A DNA stretch of 48,000 nt from positions 1-48,000 of IMG/VR virus record IMGVR_UViG_3300035703_000139, one strand, 5' to 3'. Within the stretch, counting starts at the first letter, position 1. Every line of letters starts with the position of its first letter. Below, one piece after another: positions 1 through 7,823 of this stretch. Made by a program: the position numbers and the translations under genes. This DNA comes from a virus. A model generated the notes under the pieces. That model worked only from the letters and a program-made list of their open reading frames with translations. It was not told the origin of the DNA and did no database searches.

Positions 1-1
1 G

Positions 2-133
2 GAGGGGTTGGCCTCTGGGTCCGCCCAATCTTTCGACGATTATTCAAAGCGGGTCGGTACTATTCTTGGACTCAAGCAGGCTATCAGTCTCCTTGAGGAC
101 TTAGTGAAGCGTAAACCAAAAGAGGAGCGGTAG
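2..133 (+). CDS. 3' end of an unidentified small phage protein (partial)
   Basis: An open frame runs in from the left edge and stops at TAG 131-133, giving about 43 residues. It contains DDYSKRVG and LKQAISLLEDLV, then a charged Lys/Glu/Arg tail. The helical, charged end resembles short proteins often found beside phage portal genes, but I cannot assign a function. Its stop overlaps the GTG start of the HNH gene by one base, and its last codons carry that gene's GAGGAG ribosome site. Confidence 0.6.
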   Translation, partial: EGLASGSAQSFDDYSKRVGTILGLKQAISLLEDLVKRKPKEER

Positions 134-651
134 TGCTTTTTTCTGAGTTGCCTAAAACAAGAGCCGAGGCTTTAGCCTCTAACGGTTCTAGGTATTTTAC
201 AGGAAAACCTTGCAAGGTGGGGCACCTAGCGCCTAGGCGTGCTTCTGATGCTATTTGCATTTTATGTAGCAAAGAAAAACACTTAAGAAACCGCGAAGCA
301 AAACTTGATTATGCTAAAAGGTATAGGAATGAAAACAAAGAAAAAGTTCAACAAAGTATGCACAAATACTATAAGAAAAATCGCGCCACCTTCTTTTCGT
401 ATAATCGTTTACGTAGAGCCCAAAAAAGAAAAGCGCAGCCTTCTTGGGTAAATATTAAAACTATTACTGAAATATACCAAGAAGCAATAAGACTAACTGC
501 GCTAACAGGGACTAAGTATCACGTAGATCATATTATACCTTTACGTGGTAAAAATGTTTGCGGGTTACACGTACCTTGGAATTTACGGGTAATTCCTGCA
601 AAAGAGAATCTTTCTAAGGGTAACAAATATTCAGAAGGAGATGCAGAGTAA
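133..651 (+). CDS. HNH homing endonuclease
   Basis: A 172-aa protein with a GTG start overlapping the upstream stop, preceded by GAGGAG. A zinc-knuckle-like C27...CxxC(42-45) segment and a very basic middle lead to the HNH core: HVDH at 130-133, then PWN at 148-150 and ENLSKGN at 158-164. Free-standing HNH enzymes of this kind nick DNA to spread their own gene. The gene is markedly AT-rich beside its GC-rich neighbours, which suggests recent arrival. It ends in TAATG, so it supplies the ribosome site and coupling for the GroES-like gene. It sits inside the head-gene cluster and does not interrupt any recognisable gene. Confidence 0.85.
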   Translation: MLFSELPKTRAEALASNGSRYFTGKPCKVGHLAPRRASDAICILCSKEKHLRNREAKLDYAKRYRNENKEKVQQSMHKYYKKNRATFFSYNRLRRAQKRKAQPSWVNIKTITEIYQEAIRLTALTGTKYHVDHIIPLRGKNVCGLHVPWNLRVIPAKENLSKGNKYSEGDAE

Positions 652-1067
652 TGCTAACAACTAAAGTCGCCGTAGACGGGGCTATCGCTAACGATCAGTG
701 GATGACTGGTGAAGATGTTCCAGACCCTTCGCCACTTCCTCGAGTTCCGGGTGTCGGTGTCCTAGTGCGACCAGTACCAACACGCCGCAAAAGTGCGGGT
801 GGTATCCTTATTCCTGACTCAGTTCGTTCTGACATGGAATATCTTTCGACGGTTGGTCGGGTGCTTGCGCTTGGCGAATTGGCGTTCAAGGACGAAGACA
901 TCTATCGGAATGGTCCGTGGGTTAAGCCCGGCGATTTTGTTGTGTATACGAAATATGCTGGTTCTAAGATTTGGTGGAAGGGCGTCAAGTTGCTGCTTGT
1001 CAAGGCCGCGTCCATCGAACTTGTTGTAGATAAGCCTGAATGGCTTGACTCTAATTTTAAGGACTGA
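651..1067 (+). CDS. GroES-like co-chaperonin
   Basis: A 138-aa protein with Cpn10 hallmarks: VGVLVRPVPTRRKSAGGILI near residues 35-54 (core beta strands and the mobile-loop GGI), a GRVLALG strand, and KPGDFVVYTKYAG toward the end. It is longer than bacterial GroES (about 97 aa) because of an N-terminal extension. Phage GroES homologues such as T4 gp31 replace the host co-chaperonin so that GroEL can fold the capsid protein. Placement just ahead of scaffold and capsid genes fits that role. No GroEL partner is seen here, so it probably works with host GroEL. The ATG overlaps the HNH stop and AGAAGGAG lies upstream. Confidence 0.85.
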   Translation: MLTTKVAVDGAIANDQWMTGEDVPDPSPLPRVPGVGVLVRPVPTRRKSAGGILIPDSVRSDMEYLSTVGRVLALGELAFKDEDIYRNGPWVKPGDFVVYTKYAGSKIWWKGVKLLLVKAASIELVVDKPEWLDSNFKD

Positions 1068-1070
1068 TAG

Positions 1071-2066
1071 ATGAGCGATTCAACATTCCAAGAACTTGAT
1101 CTGGACAACCTGCCGACCAACGCAACTCTTGAGCCTGTTGCCGATGATTTCGAAATTGTTGACGAAGCGGCCCCAGCCCCAGAGCCAGTTGCCGCGCCGG
1201 AAGCCCCCGCCCGAAACACGACAGCAGAAGTTGCAGACGATTCGGAAGATGGCGATGAAACGCCAGCAGAACGAAAGCGCCTGACCCGCTCACAGCGGCT
1301 TAAGGCCCAGCGTGATCTGTATGCCCAGCAACTCAACGAAGCCAGGCAAGAACTGGAAGTTCTGCGTGCCCGCGCCAACAAGTTCGAATCTGATTCTGTC
1401 GAGGCTGCGAACATCGGCCTAGACTTCTATATTCAGACTATTGATTCGAATATGAAGGCGCTGCGCTCCGAATTTGACGCGGCCTTCGATGCAGGTGACC
1501 GCGCCAAAATCTTTGAGGTGCAGCAGCGTATGGCCGAACTGGCGGCCGAAAAGAAGCAGGCCGAGCGGGAGAAGCGGGCGGTCCCTACGAAGGCGGCAAG
1601 GAGTTCCGATACTACTGGACAGGCTCCCCCGCCGCCGACCAATACTGAGACGCAGCCGGTCCAGAAGCCTAATCCTGCTGCTGTCGAATGGGCCGCGCGC
1701 AACGCCGACTGGTTCAACAAAGACCGCGTGATGACGGCGGCAGCCTTCGCCATCGATCAAGCCATGGTTGCGGATGGCTTCCAGCCGAGTGACCCCGACT
1801 ACTTTGAGGAACTGGACAAGCGTATTCGCAGCGAGTTCCCGCATAAGTTCCAAGCCTCCACGCCCACGCCTAAGCCGGCGGCGTCGCCTACCATTCAGAA
1901 TCGCTCGTCTGTAGCGCCGACGAACGGGAAGGTCAAGGTGGTAATCACGGCTGACGACCGGCGCATGGCCGACCAGTTGGGCCTCGACATCCAGACCTAC
2001 GCGCGTGAGAAGGCGCGGCGCGAACGGGCACTGCAAACGACCAGCCAATATACGGAGATTCTGTAA
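1071..2066 (+). CDS. Capsid scaffolding protein
   Basis: A 331-aa protein, very acidic and Pro/Ala-rich over the first 60 residues. A long predicted coiled coil follows at about 75-175 (LTRSQRLKAQRDLYAQQLNE onward, then repeated Ala/Glu/Lys/Arg heptads), with Pro/Thr-rich linkers and a basic C-terminus. This composition, and the place between the chaperonin and the capsid genes, is typical of phage scaffolds that template procapsid assembly and then leave or are cleaved. The call rests on architecture and synteny, not on a recognised signature. It starts three bases after the GroES-like stop, so the two are probably co-translated. Confidence 0.7.
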   Translation: MSDSTFQELDLDNLPTNATLEPVADDFEIVDEAAPAPEPVAAPEAPARNTTAEVADDSEDGDETPAERKRLTRSQRLKAQRDLYAQQLNEARQELEVLRARANKFESDSVEAANIGLDFYIQTIDSNMKALRSEFDAAFDAGDRAKIFEVQQRMAELAAEKKQAEREKRAVPTKAARSSDTTGQAPPPPTNTETQPVQKPNPAAVEWAARNADWFNKDRVMTAAAFAIDQAMVADGFQPSDPDYFEELDKRIRSEFPHKFQASTPTPKPAASPTIQNRSSVAPTNGKVKVVITADDRRMADQLGLDIQTYAREKARRERALQTTSQYTEIL

Positions 2067-2555
2067 ATGCGTAATAAACTTTTTAAGGCACCAGATAATG
2101 CTGCCGAGGAAACACTTGAAATTTCTCTAGAAGAAGAGTATAATCCTCCGAACGCCCTAGAAATTCCGCCTATGCCTGACACGGATGCTTACGTGTATCG
2201 CTGGATTAGGTTTCGGAATGGCAGTGAAGAAGACTACAACAATGTGTCTTCACGAATGCGAGAGGGTTGGGTTTTCGTTTCGCGGGATGACGTTCCCGCA
2301 GGATACGTTTTCCCCTCGCTCGACAACAAGATTTCCGCGCTTGAAGGCACGGCAGTCAATGGCGATCTGGTCCTGGCCAAGTTGCCTCGTCGTAAGGCGG
2401 AAGCCATCCAACGCTGGTCCGAAGATCGGGCCAACCTTGCAGAGCAGGCTTTCGATACAAAGACGATCAACTATGAAGATGGTGGTCGCACTGTCCGCTT
2501 CAGCAACGATGGTTCTAAACGAGTTTCACGGGGGCGACGTCCCTCATTTGGATAA
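2067..2555 (+). CDS. Head-cluster protein, unknown function
   Basis: A 162-aa soluble protein starting directly after the scaffold stop (TAAATG). Recognisable stretches are [20 protein letters not shown] (about 44-63) and a central [20 protein letters not shown]. The C-terminus is basic. Small proteins of this kind precede the major capsid gene in several marine and freshwater podoviruses, where they are usually annotated hypothetical. By position it may be a minor capsid or assembly protein. No membrane segment or catalytic motif is visible. The first 100 bases are more AT-rich than the genes around them. Confidence 0.65.
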   Translation: MRNKLFKAPDNAAEETLEISLEEEYNPPNALEIPPMPDTDAYVYRWIRFRNGSEEDYNNVSSRMREGWVFVSRDDVPAGYVFPSLDNKISALEGTAVNGDLVLAKLPRRKAEAIQRWSEDRANLAEQAFDTKTINYEDGGRTVRFSNDGSKRVSRGRRPSFG

Positions 2556-2567
2556 GGAGCAAACAAG

Positions 2568-3161
2568 GTGGCACAGTCTTTTGCCCCATTTGGTCTCCGC
2601 GCTGTAGCAGCCCTCGGCACGCACGGCAACGAGATTCGCGCCTATCCGCTTCCTAACGGCTCTGCCTGCCCCGACCTCGGTAAGGGCAGCCCGGTCAAGA
2701 TGAGCGGTGGCGTTATTACTTCTGCTGGCACGGGCGGTGGCCCGCTGCTTGGCGCGGCTGTAGGCTTTGCGTGGGTCGATCCGACCACGAAGCAGCCTCA
2801 GATGCGTAACAGCATTCCTGCTGACACGTCTTCGGCTGGCGACATCGAGGGCCTGGGCACCAGCCCAATCGCCTACGTCATCGACAACCCGGATACGCTG
2901 TTCATGATCCAGGCCGATGCCTCCGTTACGGCGGGCGACCTGGGCCTGAACTTCGACGTGACTGTTGCGTCCACGGACGTGAACACTGCTTACGGCACGT
3001 CGCAGTATGCACTGGATGCTTCGACCCGCACGTCTGCTGTCGGTACGGCTCTGAAGCTGGTCGGTCTTGCACGCATCACTGACAACGCATGGGGCGATCC
3101 GTACCCCGTCGTGGTCGTGAAGCTGAACGGCCCGATCCTCGATCAGGTCAGCGCGGCCTAA
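2568..3161 (+). CDS. Capsid-associated structural protein (possible decoration protein)
   Basis: A 197-aa protein with a GTG start after the strong ribosome site AAGGAG at 2554-2559. It is rich in Gly, Ala, Thr, Ser and Val with few charges, as in beta-rich virion proteins. The N-terminus FAPFGLRAVAALG and the pattern of short beta strands broken by Gly/Asp turns resemble phage head decoration or minor head proteins. It lies directly upstream of the major capsid gene. The function is inferred from composition and position. Confidence 0.65.
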   Translation: MAQSFAPFGLRAVAALGTHGNEIRAYPLPNGSACPDLGKGSPVKMSGGVITSAGTGGGPLLGAAVGFAWVDPTTKQPQMRNSIPADTSSAGDIEGLGTSPIAYVIDNPDTLFMIQADASVTAGDLGLNFDVTVASTDVNTAYGTSQYALDASTRTSAVGTALKLVGLARITDNAWGDPYPVVVVKLNGPILDQVSAA

Positions 3162-3177
3162 TAGGGAGGATATATAA

Positions 3178-4092
3178 ATGGCTGTTCTAACTCGCGCTCA
3201 ATTTGCCAAGCAGCTTGTACCTGGCCTCAATGCTATCTTTGGCGTGGCGTACAAGGCTGTTGACAATGAGCATACGCCGCTCTATGACATCGAGCGGTCG
3301 GATCGGTCCTTCGAAGAGGAAGTCCTACAGACCGGCTTCGGCACGGCGCCTGTAAAGGCTGAAGGTGAGCAGGTCTTCTTTGACACTGCCTCGGAAGCCT
3401 GGACTTCGCGCTGGACGCACGAGACCATTGCTATGGCCTTCGCCATCACCGAAGAGGCTATCGAGGACAACCTCTATGGCACGACCGGCAAGATGAAGGC
3501 TGCGGCTATGGGTCGCGCGATGGGTAACGCGAAGCAGGTGAAGGCGGCTAACACCTTCAACAACGGCTTCTCGACCAACGCGATCTATGCGGGTGGCGAC
3601 GGTAAGCCCCTGTTTGCGACTGACCACCCGACCCTAGCGGCCGGCACGCAGTCCAACAAGGTTTCCGCCGACCTTTCCGAAACCGCGCTTGAGAATGCGC
3701 TCATCAACATCTCGCTCTTCAAGGATGATCGTGGCATTCTCATTGGTGCGCAGGCCGTCTCTCTGCACCTGCCGCCCCAGCTTAAGTTCGTCGCGCACCG
3801 CATTCTGAAGTCGGAAGGCCGCGTGGCAACTGCTGACAACGATACCAACGCGATGAAGGACATGGGCCTGTTCTCGCGCGGGTACACGGTGAACCACCGC
3901 TTCACTGATCCGAACGCTTGGTTCATCCGCACTGACGTTCCGAACGGCACCAAGATGTTCGTGCGTGCGCCGCTTGCTACGAAGGATGACGTTGACTTCC
4001 TTACGGGCAACATGCGCTACAAGGCGCGCGAGCGTTACAGCTTCGGCTGGTCCGACTGGCGTCAGTGGTACGGTTCGTCTGGCTCCACCTAA
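3178..4092 (+). CDS. Major capsid protein
   Basis: A 304-aa protein behind an excellent ribosome site (AGGGAGGA at 3162-3169). It resembles the Mu gpT-like major head subunit group. FAITEEAIEDNLYG at about 84-97 is followed by a helical KAAAMGRAMGNAKQV segment, then GDGKPLFATDHPTL and a C-terminal half with SLHLPPQLKFVAHRIL, features common to HK97-fold capsid subunits of this family. Length fits. A strong terminator follows immediately, consistent with the high, separately tuned expression typical of capsid genes. Confidence 0.85.
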   Translation: MAVLTRAQFAKQLVPGLNAIFGVAYKAVDNEHTPLYDIERSDRSFEEEVLQTGFGTAPVKAEGEQVFFDTASEAWTSRWTHETIAMAFAITEEAIEDNLYGTTGKMKAAAMGRAMGNAKQVKAANTFNNGFSTNAIYAGGDGKPLFATDHPTLAAGTQSNKVSADLSETALENALINISLFKDDRGILIGAQAVSLHLPPQLKFVAHRILKSEGRVATADNDTNAMKDMGLFSRGYTVNHRFTDPNAWFIRTDVPNGTKMFVRAPLATKDDVDFLTGNMRYKARERYSFGWSDWRQWYGSSGST

Positions 4093-4098
4093 TCGGTT

Positions 4099-4120
4099 AG
4101 GGGGACTTCGGTCCCCCTTT
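4099..4120 (+). terminator. Rho-independent terminator after the capsid gene
   Basis: AGGGGGAC pairs with GTCCCCCT around a TTCG tetraloop and is followed by TTT, seven bases after the capsid stop. The C(UUCG)G loop is exceptionally stable. It would partly insulate the capsid transcript from the tail genes. Confidence 0.85.
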
Positions 4121-4143
4121 CCTTCATTGCATAGGAGAATCAG

Positions 4144-4587
4144 ATGACAACTTTCAGTTACCCCGTCAACATCAAGCGGCCAGAAATGGCCGAGTCTGGT
4201 GCCGGCGCAGTTACCGCCCGCATCCCAGCGCGCTACTCCGTTCGCGTTGGTACGGCTCAGACCGGCACGGCAGTTGGCACGACCACGATCCCGCTCTTCG
4301 TGGCACCGGCTGGCTCCACCTTCTACGAGTGCGTGCTGGACATTACGACCGGCTTCGACAACACGGCCGGCGTCAACATGGCCATCGGCGTGCCCACTTC
4401 GACGGGCATCCTCTACGCCGCCACCACGGTCAACACGGCAGGCCGGCGCGCTTACGCTGGCACGGGCGCTCAGGTATCCGCTAACAGCATTGCGCTGACG
4501 GCTGATACGACTGTGCAGGCTGTCGTGTCGATTACGACTTCGGCCGTCACGGCTGGCGAAGTTATTGTCCACGTTGTGCTAGGCTAA
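4144..4587 (+). CDS. Virion structural protein, decoration-like
   Basis: A 147-aa protein of mostly Thr, Ala, Val and Gly in alternating beta-strand patterns (TAQTGTAVGTTTIPLFVAPA, then TVQAVVSITTSAVTAGEVIV), starting after ATAGGAG. There is no signal peptide or catalytic motif. The all-beta character and position between the capsid terminator and adaptor genes suggest a capsid decoration or head-fibre protein. No specific family was recognised. Confidence 0.6.
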   Translation: MTTFSYPVNIKRPEMAESGAGAVTARIPARYSVRVGTAQTGTAVGTTTIPLFVAPAGSTFYECVLDITTGFDNTAGVNMAIGVPTSTGILYAATTVNTAGRRAYAGTGAQVSANSIALTADTTVQAVVSITTSAVTAGEVIVHVVLG

Positions 4588-4633
4588 CCGGGCTTGGGGG
4601 TCGTGGCAATGCTTCGGCCCCCACCCAGCCGGG
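4588..4633 (+). other. Long imperfect stem-loop between structural genes
   Basis: Directly after the preceding stop, CCGGGCT and TGGGGG pair with CCCCCA and AGCCGG to form a long stem with small bulges. No T-run follows, so it is a poor classical terminator. It may be a pause or mRNA-stability element, or a terminator needing other factors. Confidence 0.45.
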
Positions 4634-4644
4634 AGTCCTGATCC

Positions 4645-5313
4645 GTGGCAACTAGCGGAACATCCAACTTCAATCCTTCGTTCGATGACATTCTGCAAGA
4701 CGCTGCCGGCATGGTCGGTGGTGGGCCTATTCTTGCCGAAGAACTTCAGTCCGCCATGCGGGGCATGGACTACCTGCTCACGCAAATTCAGAATCGCAAC
4801 GTACTTCTGCACAAAATTGAAACCTCCGTAGTGCCCGTATCCGCTGGCAACTTTCAAGTTACGCTTGGAAGTTCTGTTCTTGACGCACTGACTATTGCTG
4901 TCCGCGACTCCGACAACACTGACATTACGATGGAGCGCATTGGCTTCGAAGCCTGGGCGCAAATCCCCGCGAAGACGCAGACTGGCCGCCCCATCCAATA
5001 CTGGTTTGATCGCCGCCTTTCCGGCAACACTCTGAATCTGTGGCCCGTAGCCGACGACACCTACAATCTAGTCATCACACTTCAGAAGACTACCGAAGAT
5101 ACTATCCGCGCGTTCAACAATATCGACGTTCCACGCCGCTTCCTGCCTGCCATTCTATATGGCCTTGCCTACTACGTCGGTCTGCGCCGCTCTGGTCGCG
5201 TTCCTGCCGAGCGCCTGCAACTCCTGCGTGCCGAATACGAAGCCGCGCTGAAGGAAGCCATGCGCGAAGACCGTGAACGCGGTTCCTTCTACGTCAAGAC
5301 ATCTAGGCTGTAA
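4645..5313 (+). CDS. Head-to-tail adaptor / DNA-stabilisation-like protein
   Basis: A 222-aa protein with a GTG start. It has a helix-rich N-terminus (FDDILQDAAGMVGGG, then MRGMDYLLTQIQNRNVLLHK), a central beta region ending WFDRRLSGNTLNLWPVADD, and a long amphipathic C-terminal helix, LQLLRAEYEAALKEAMRED. The W/Y-rich 'LNLWPVPD' strand plus terminal helix is typical of P22 gp4/T7 gp11-type head completion proteins. It is followed by a second adaptor-like gene with a two-base gap. The call is by architecture and synteny. Confidence 0.65.
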   Translation: MATSGTSNFNPSFDDILQDAAGMVGGGPILAEELQSAMRGMDYLLTQIQNRNVLLHKIETSVVPVSAGNFQVTLGSSVLDALTIAVRDSDNTDITMERIGFEAWAQIPAKTQTGRPIQYWFDRRLSGNTLNLWPVADDTYNLVITLQKTTEDTIRAFNNIDVPRRFLPAILYGLAYYVGLRRSGRVPAERLQLLRAEYEAALKEAMREDRERGSFYVKTSRL

Positions 5314-5315
5314 GC

Positions 5316-5972
5316 ATGCCATATACCTATGACACCCTGACATCCGACATTATTGCGAACATGGAAGAAGATTCTGCCGAGTTCGTATCAGCGTTGCCTG
5401 AAATTCTTTCGCGTGCCCAGACTTATTTGCAGCGGCGCGTCGATCCTGTTGCAATCATCAAGTTCACTGAAATCCCGGTTAGTGCCAGCACGCGCACCGT
5501 TACGCTGCCGACAGACCTGCTAGTCCTGAAGTCCATTCAAGTCAGCACAACAACCGGCAACGTCAATCTGTTGCAGCAGACCAACGAATATCTTACCGCC
5601 TACTGGCCTGTATATACAAGTGTCGATACGCCCAAATACTTTGCACCCAAGGACAACGTAGAAATCTTTGTGGCTCCGACGCCAGCCACCAATTCATCTG
5701 CCCTCGTCGAATACATTCCCCGCGTTTCAATTCTTTCGTCTGCCACGCCCACTAATTGGTTCAGCACATACGCCGACACTGCGTTCTTCGCGGCTGCTAT
5801 GATGTATGCCAATGCATGGACCAAGAACGCCAATGCCATAGCAGTCTGGAAGGCGCAGGCCGACGAAGAACTAGCCGCCATCAATAACGAAGCGCGCCGG
5901 GCACGCCGTTCCGACACCGTCGATAGGTCTGGTGGCACGCCTGAAAATAATATCGCGGAAGGCCAGCGATGA
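5316..5972 (+). CDS. Phage adaptor protein (SU10-adaptor-like)
   Basis: A 218-aa protein. The N-terminal helix with LPEILSRAQTYLQRRVDP (about 28-45), the strand TRTVTLPTDLLVLKSIQV and the later VEIFVAP match the pattern of the SU10-type adaptor family that joins portal to nozzle. An Ala-rich helix (FFAAAMMYANAW) and a basic tail follow. Being next to another adaptor-like gene and upstream of the nozzle fits a two-tier neck. The stop overlaps the next start by four bases. Confidence 0.7.
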   Translation: MPYTYDTLTSDIIANMEEDSAEFVSALPEILSRAQTYLQRRVDPVAIIKFTEIPVSASTRTVTLPTDLLVLKSIQVSTTTGNVNLLQQTNEYLTAYWPVYTSVDTPKYFAPKDNVEIFVAPTPATNSSALVEYIPRVSILSSATPTNWFSTYADTAFFAAAMMYANAWTKNANAIAVWKAQADEELAAINNEARRARRSDTVDRSGGTPENNIAEGQR

Positions 5973-6181
5973 GCGTCTATGATATGTGGACAGTTTGCGA
6001 CCGCTGCTCTTTCGAGTATCGGCGCAAATATATGCAGCGCGAAGCCTCTGGCGTAATTGTCTGCGAGACTTGCTACGATGGCCGCTACGACCGCTTGCGC
6101 CACCCGCAGAACAAGCCGCCCCGTCCACGCCGTGAGCAGCAACTCGTGCCGGATGCCCGGCCCCAGCAGACTGTGACGTGA
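5969..6181 (+). CDS. Small zinc-ribbon protein, copy 1
   Basis: A 70-aa protein with CDRCSFEYRR near residue 10 and CETCYDGRYDRLRHPQNKPP near residue 32: two CxxC pairs in a treble-clef or ribbon spacing. Small proteins with CDRCG...R.D.RHPQ are common in phage tail clusters, but their role is unproven. The next gene is a diverged copy. The start overlaps the adaptor stop (ATGA). Confidence 0.75.
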   Translation: MSVYDMWTVCDRCSFEYRRKYMQREASGVIVCETCYDGRYDRLRHPQNKPPRPRREQQLVPDARPQQTVT

Positions 6182-6182
6182 T

Positions 6183-6497
6183 ATGCGGTTGCCGGTCTGG
6201 TCAGTCTGCGACCGCTGTGGCTTCAACTTTCATCGCAAAACGATGCGGAAGGAAGCCTACGGAGTTGTGGTCTGCCGCCGCTGCTACGACGGTGCCTACG
6301 ACAAGTTACGCCATCCGCAGAACCGGCCACCCCGCAATCGCCTAAATCCTTCCGTAGTTCCGGGTGGTCGCGCACCTCTCGATGATAACACGTATTTGCT
6401 GACTGAAGATGCACAATACATTTTGCAAGAAGATAATGGACGTATTCTCATAGAAGTGCCTTCGTGGTCGCCGGCTATGAGTACGTTCGGTGGATAG
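6183..6497 (+). CDS. Small zinc-ribbon protein, copy 2, with C-terminal tail-like repeat
   Basis: A 104-aa paralogue of the preceding protein. VCDRCGFNFHRKTMRKEAYG and CRRCYDGAYDKLRHPQNRPP align almost position for position with it. A C-terminal extension, YLLTEDAQYILQEDNGRILI, belongs to the LLTED...LLxED repeats that cap many phage tail-associated proteins. The tandem pair is a clear duplication in which one copy gained a probable virion-contact tail. Confidence 0.75.
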   Translation: MRLPVWSVCDRCGFNFHRKTMRKEAYGVVVCRRCYDGAYDKLRHPQNRPPRNRLNPSVVPGGRAPLDDNTYLLTEDAQYILQEDNGRILIEVPSWSPAMSTFGG

Positions 6498-6508
6498 GAC
6501 ACTCGGCC

Positions 6509-6775
6509 ATGAACATCGAAGCCTATTGGGAGTTCTTCACGAAGTTCTTGTGGCCAATAGCCGTCCTGTATGCTGGCTACCTGCATCGTGAGTTGATGGT
6601 CATGTTGAAGAAATTAGACGACCTTAACACAAAGCACTATGACTTCAAGGCCCAGGTCAGCAAAGACTACGCCACGCATACAACTGTGCGCGATCTTGAA
6701 AATCGCCTTACAGATGTGCTAAATAGAATCGATGACAAAGTAACTCGCATTTTGGAGCGTGACCGCCATGGCTAG
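6509..6775 (+). CDS. Small membrane-anchored coiled-coil protein
   Basis: An 88-aa protein. A hydrophobic segment, FLWPIAVLYAGYLH (about 9-22), is followed by a long charged helix with regular hydrophobic heptads (VRDLENRLTDVLNRIDDKVT). I chose ATG 6509 over an upstream GTG that lies inside the previous gene, because GGATAGGA precedes it and the protein then begins with the membrane helix. It could be a holin-like or spanin-like protein, or a fibre-associated one. Neighbours are tail genes, so its role is open. Confidence 0.6.
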   Translation: MNIEAYWEFFTKFLWPIAVLYAGYLHRELMVMLKKLDDLNTKHYDFKAQVSKDYATHTTVRDLENRLTDVLNRIDDKVTRILERDRHG

Positions 6776-7823
6776 TACATTTGACTCACTGTTGCGTCTT
6801 GAACTTCAGGCCACCGGCGAGAACGCCAATACCTGGGGCGACAAGACCAACAACAACATTGAACTTGTAGCAGACGCCATCGCCGGCTCCACATCTATCA
6901 GCATTGCCGGCTCCGGCAACTACACGCTCACGACCGCCAACGCGGCGACGGACCAGGCCCGCAAAGCCTTCATCACGCTGACGGGCACCTTGACCGGCAA
7001 CCGCACTATCATCGTGCCTTCTTCGTCCAAAATCTATTACGTTCGCAACAACACATCTGGTGCTTTCACCGTCACTTTCAAGACGGCCAGTGGCGTCGGC
7101 GCCCTCGTCCCGCAAGGCTACGTCCTCGCCATTGCCTGCGACGGCACAGACTGCTTCGATGCTTCCGAAGTTGCGCGCGTTGCCAAGGCCGGCGACACTA
7201 TGACCGGCGCTCTGCTAATACCCTCTGGTCTTGCTTCCAACGCTGCCCGCGCGTTGCGTTCTGACGAAGTCGATACCAAAGTTGCTGCGGCCGTACCTAC
7301 TGGTGTTATTACCATGTGGTCTGGCAGCATTGCCAGCATTCCGTCTGGATGGAATCTTTGCGACGGCACTAACGGCACGCCCGACCTCCGTGATCGCTTT
7401 GTTGTTGGTGCTGGCTCTACCTACGCTGTCGGCGCAACGGGCGGCGCAACTACGGACTCCATTACAACGTCCAGCAACGGCGCCCACACGCACACCGGGG
7501 CCACCGGCAGCACAACCCTCACCGAGTCTCAAATCCCTGCCCATACGCATACCGGTACCACAAATACAACCGGCAGCCATACGCACACACTGCCTGGACA
7601 AACAGTAACAAGCGCCACAGGCTTTCAAGGCGGTACTGCTTTTGGTTACGCCGGTTCTACTACAAATGCTGCTGGCGATCACAGTCACACATTCACAACA
7701 GATAGCACAGGTGGTGGCACCGGCCACACGCACACTATTGATTCTGACGGGGCGCACACGCATACCGCTACAGTCGATACTGTGCCGCCATACTACGCGC
7801 TCGCTTATATTATGAAACTGTAA
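6768..7823 (+). CDS. Tail fibre with phage-collar domain and His-rich tip
   Basis: A 351-aa protein. The N-terminus LLRLELQATGENANTWGDK is the usual short virion-anchoring start of phage fibres. A beta-rich shaft follows, then the collar-type segment GVITMWSGSIASIPSGWNLC and GTPDLRDRFVVGAG. The last 110 residues carry about seven HxH motifs (AHTHTG, HSHTFT, GHTHTI and similar) and end PPYYALAYIMKL. In T4 gp37, HxH pairs bind iron and stabilise the needle tip, so a similar metal-binding receptor tip is likely here. ATG 6768 is preferred because TTGGAG lies upstream. Confidence 0.8.
   Translation: MASTFDSLLRLELQATGENANTWGDKTNNNIELVADAIAGSTSISIAGSGNYTLTTANAATDQARKAFITLTGTLTGNRTIIVPSSSKIYYVRNNTSGAFTVTFKTASGVGALVPQGYVLAIACDGTDCFDASEVARVAKAGDTMTGALLIPSGLASNAARALRSDEVDTKVAAAVPTGVITMWSGSIASIPSGWNLCDGTNGTPDLRDRFVVGAGSTYAVGATGGATTDSITTSSNGAHTHTGATGSTTLTESQIPAHTHTGTTNTTGSHTHTLPGQTVTSATGFQGGTAFGYAGSTTNAAGDHSHTFTTDSTGGGTGHTHTIDSDGAHTHTATVDTVPPYYALAYIMKL

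Noticed and set aside
3634-4572. 312-aa open frame on the - strand across the capsid gene and terminator
   Set aside because: It runs antisense to the major capsid gene, its terminator and the decoration-like gene; content is Arg/Gly/His-rich noise.
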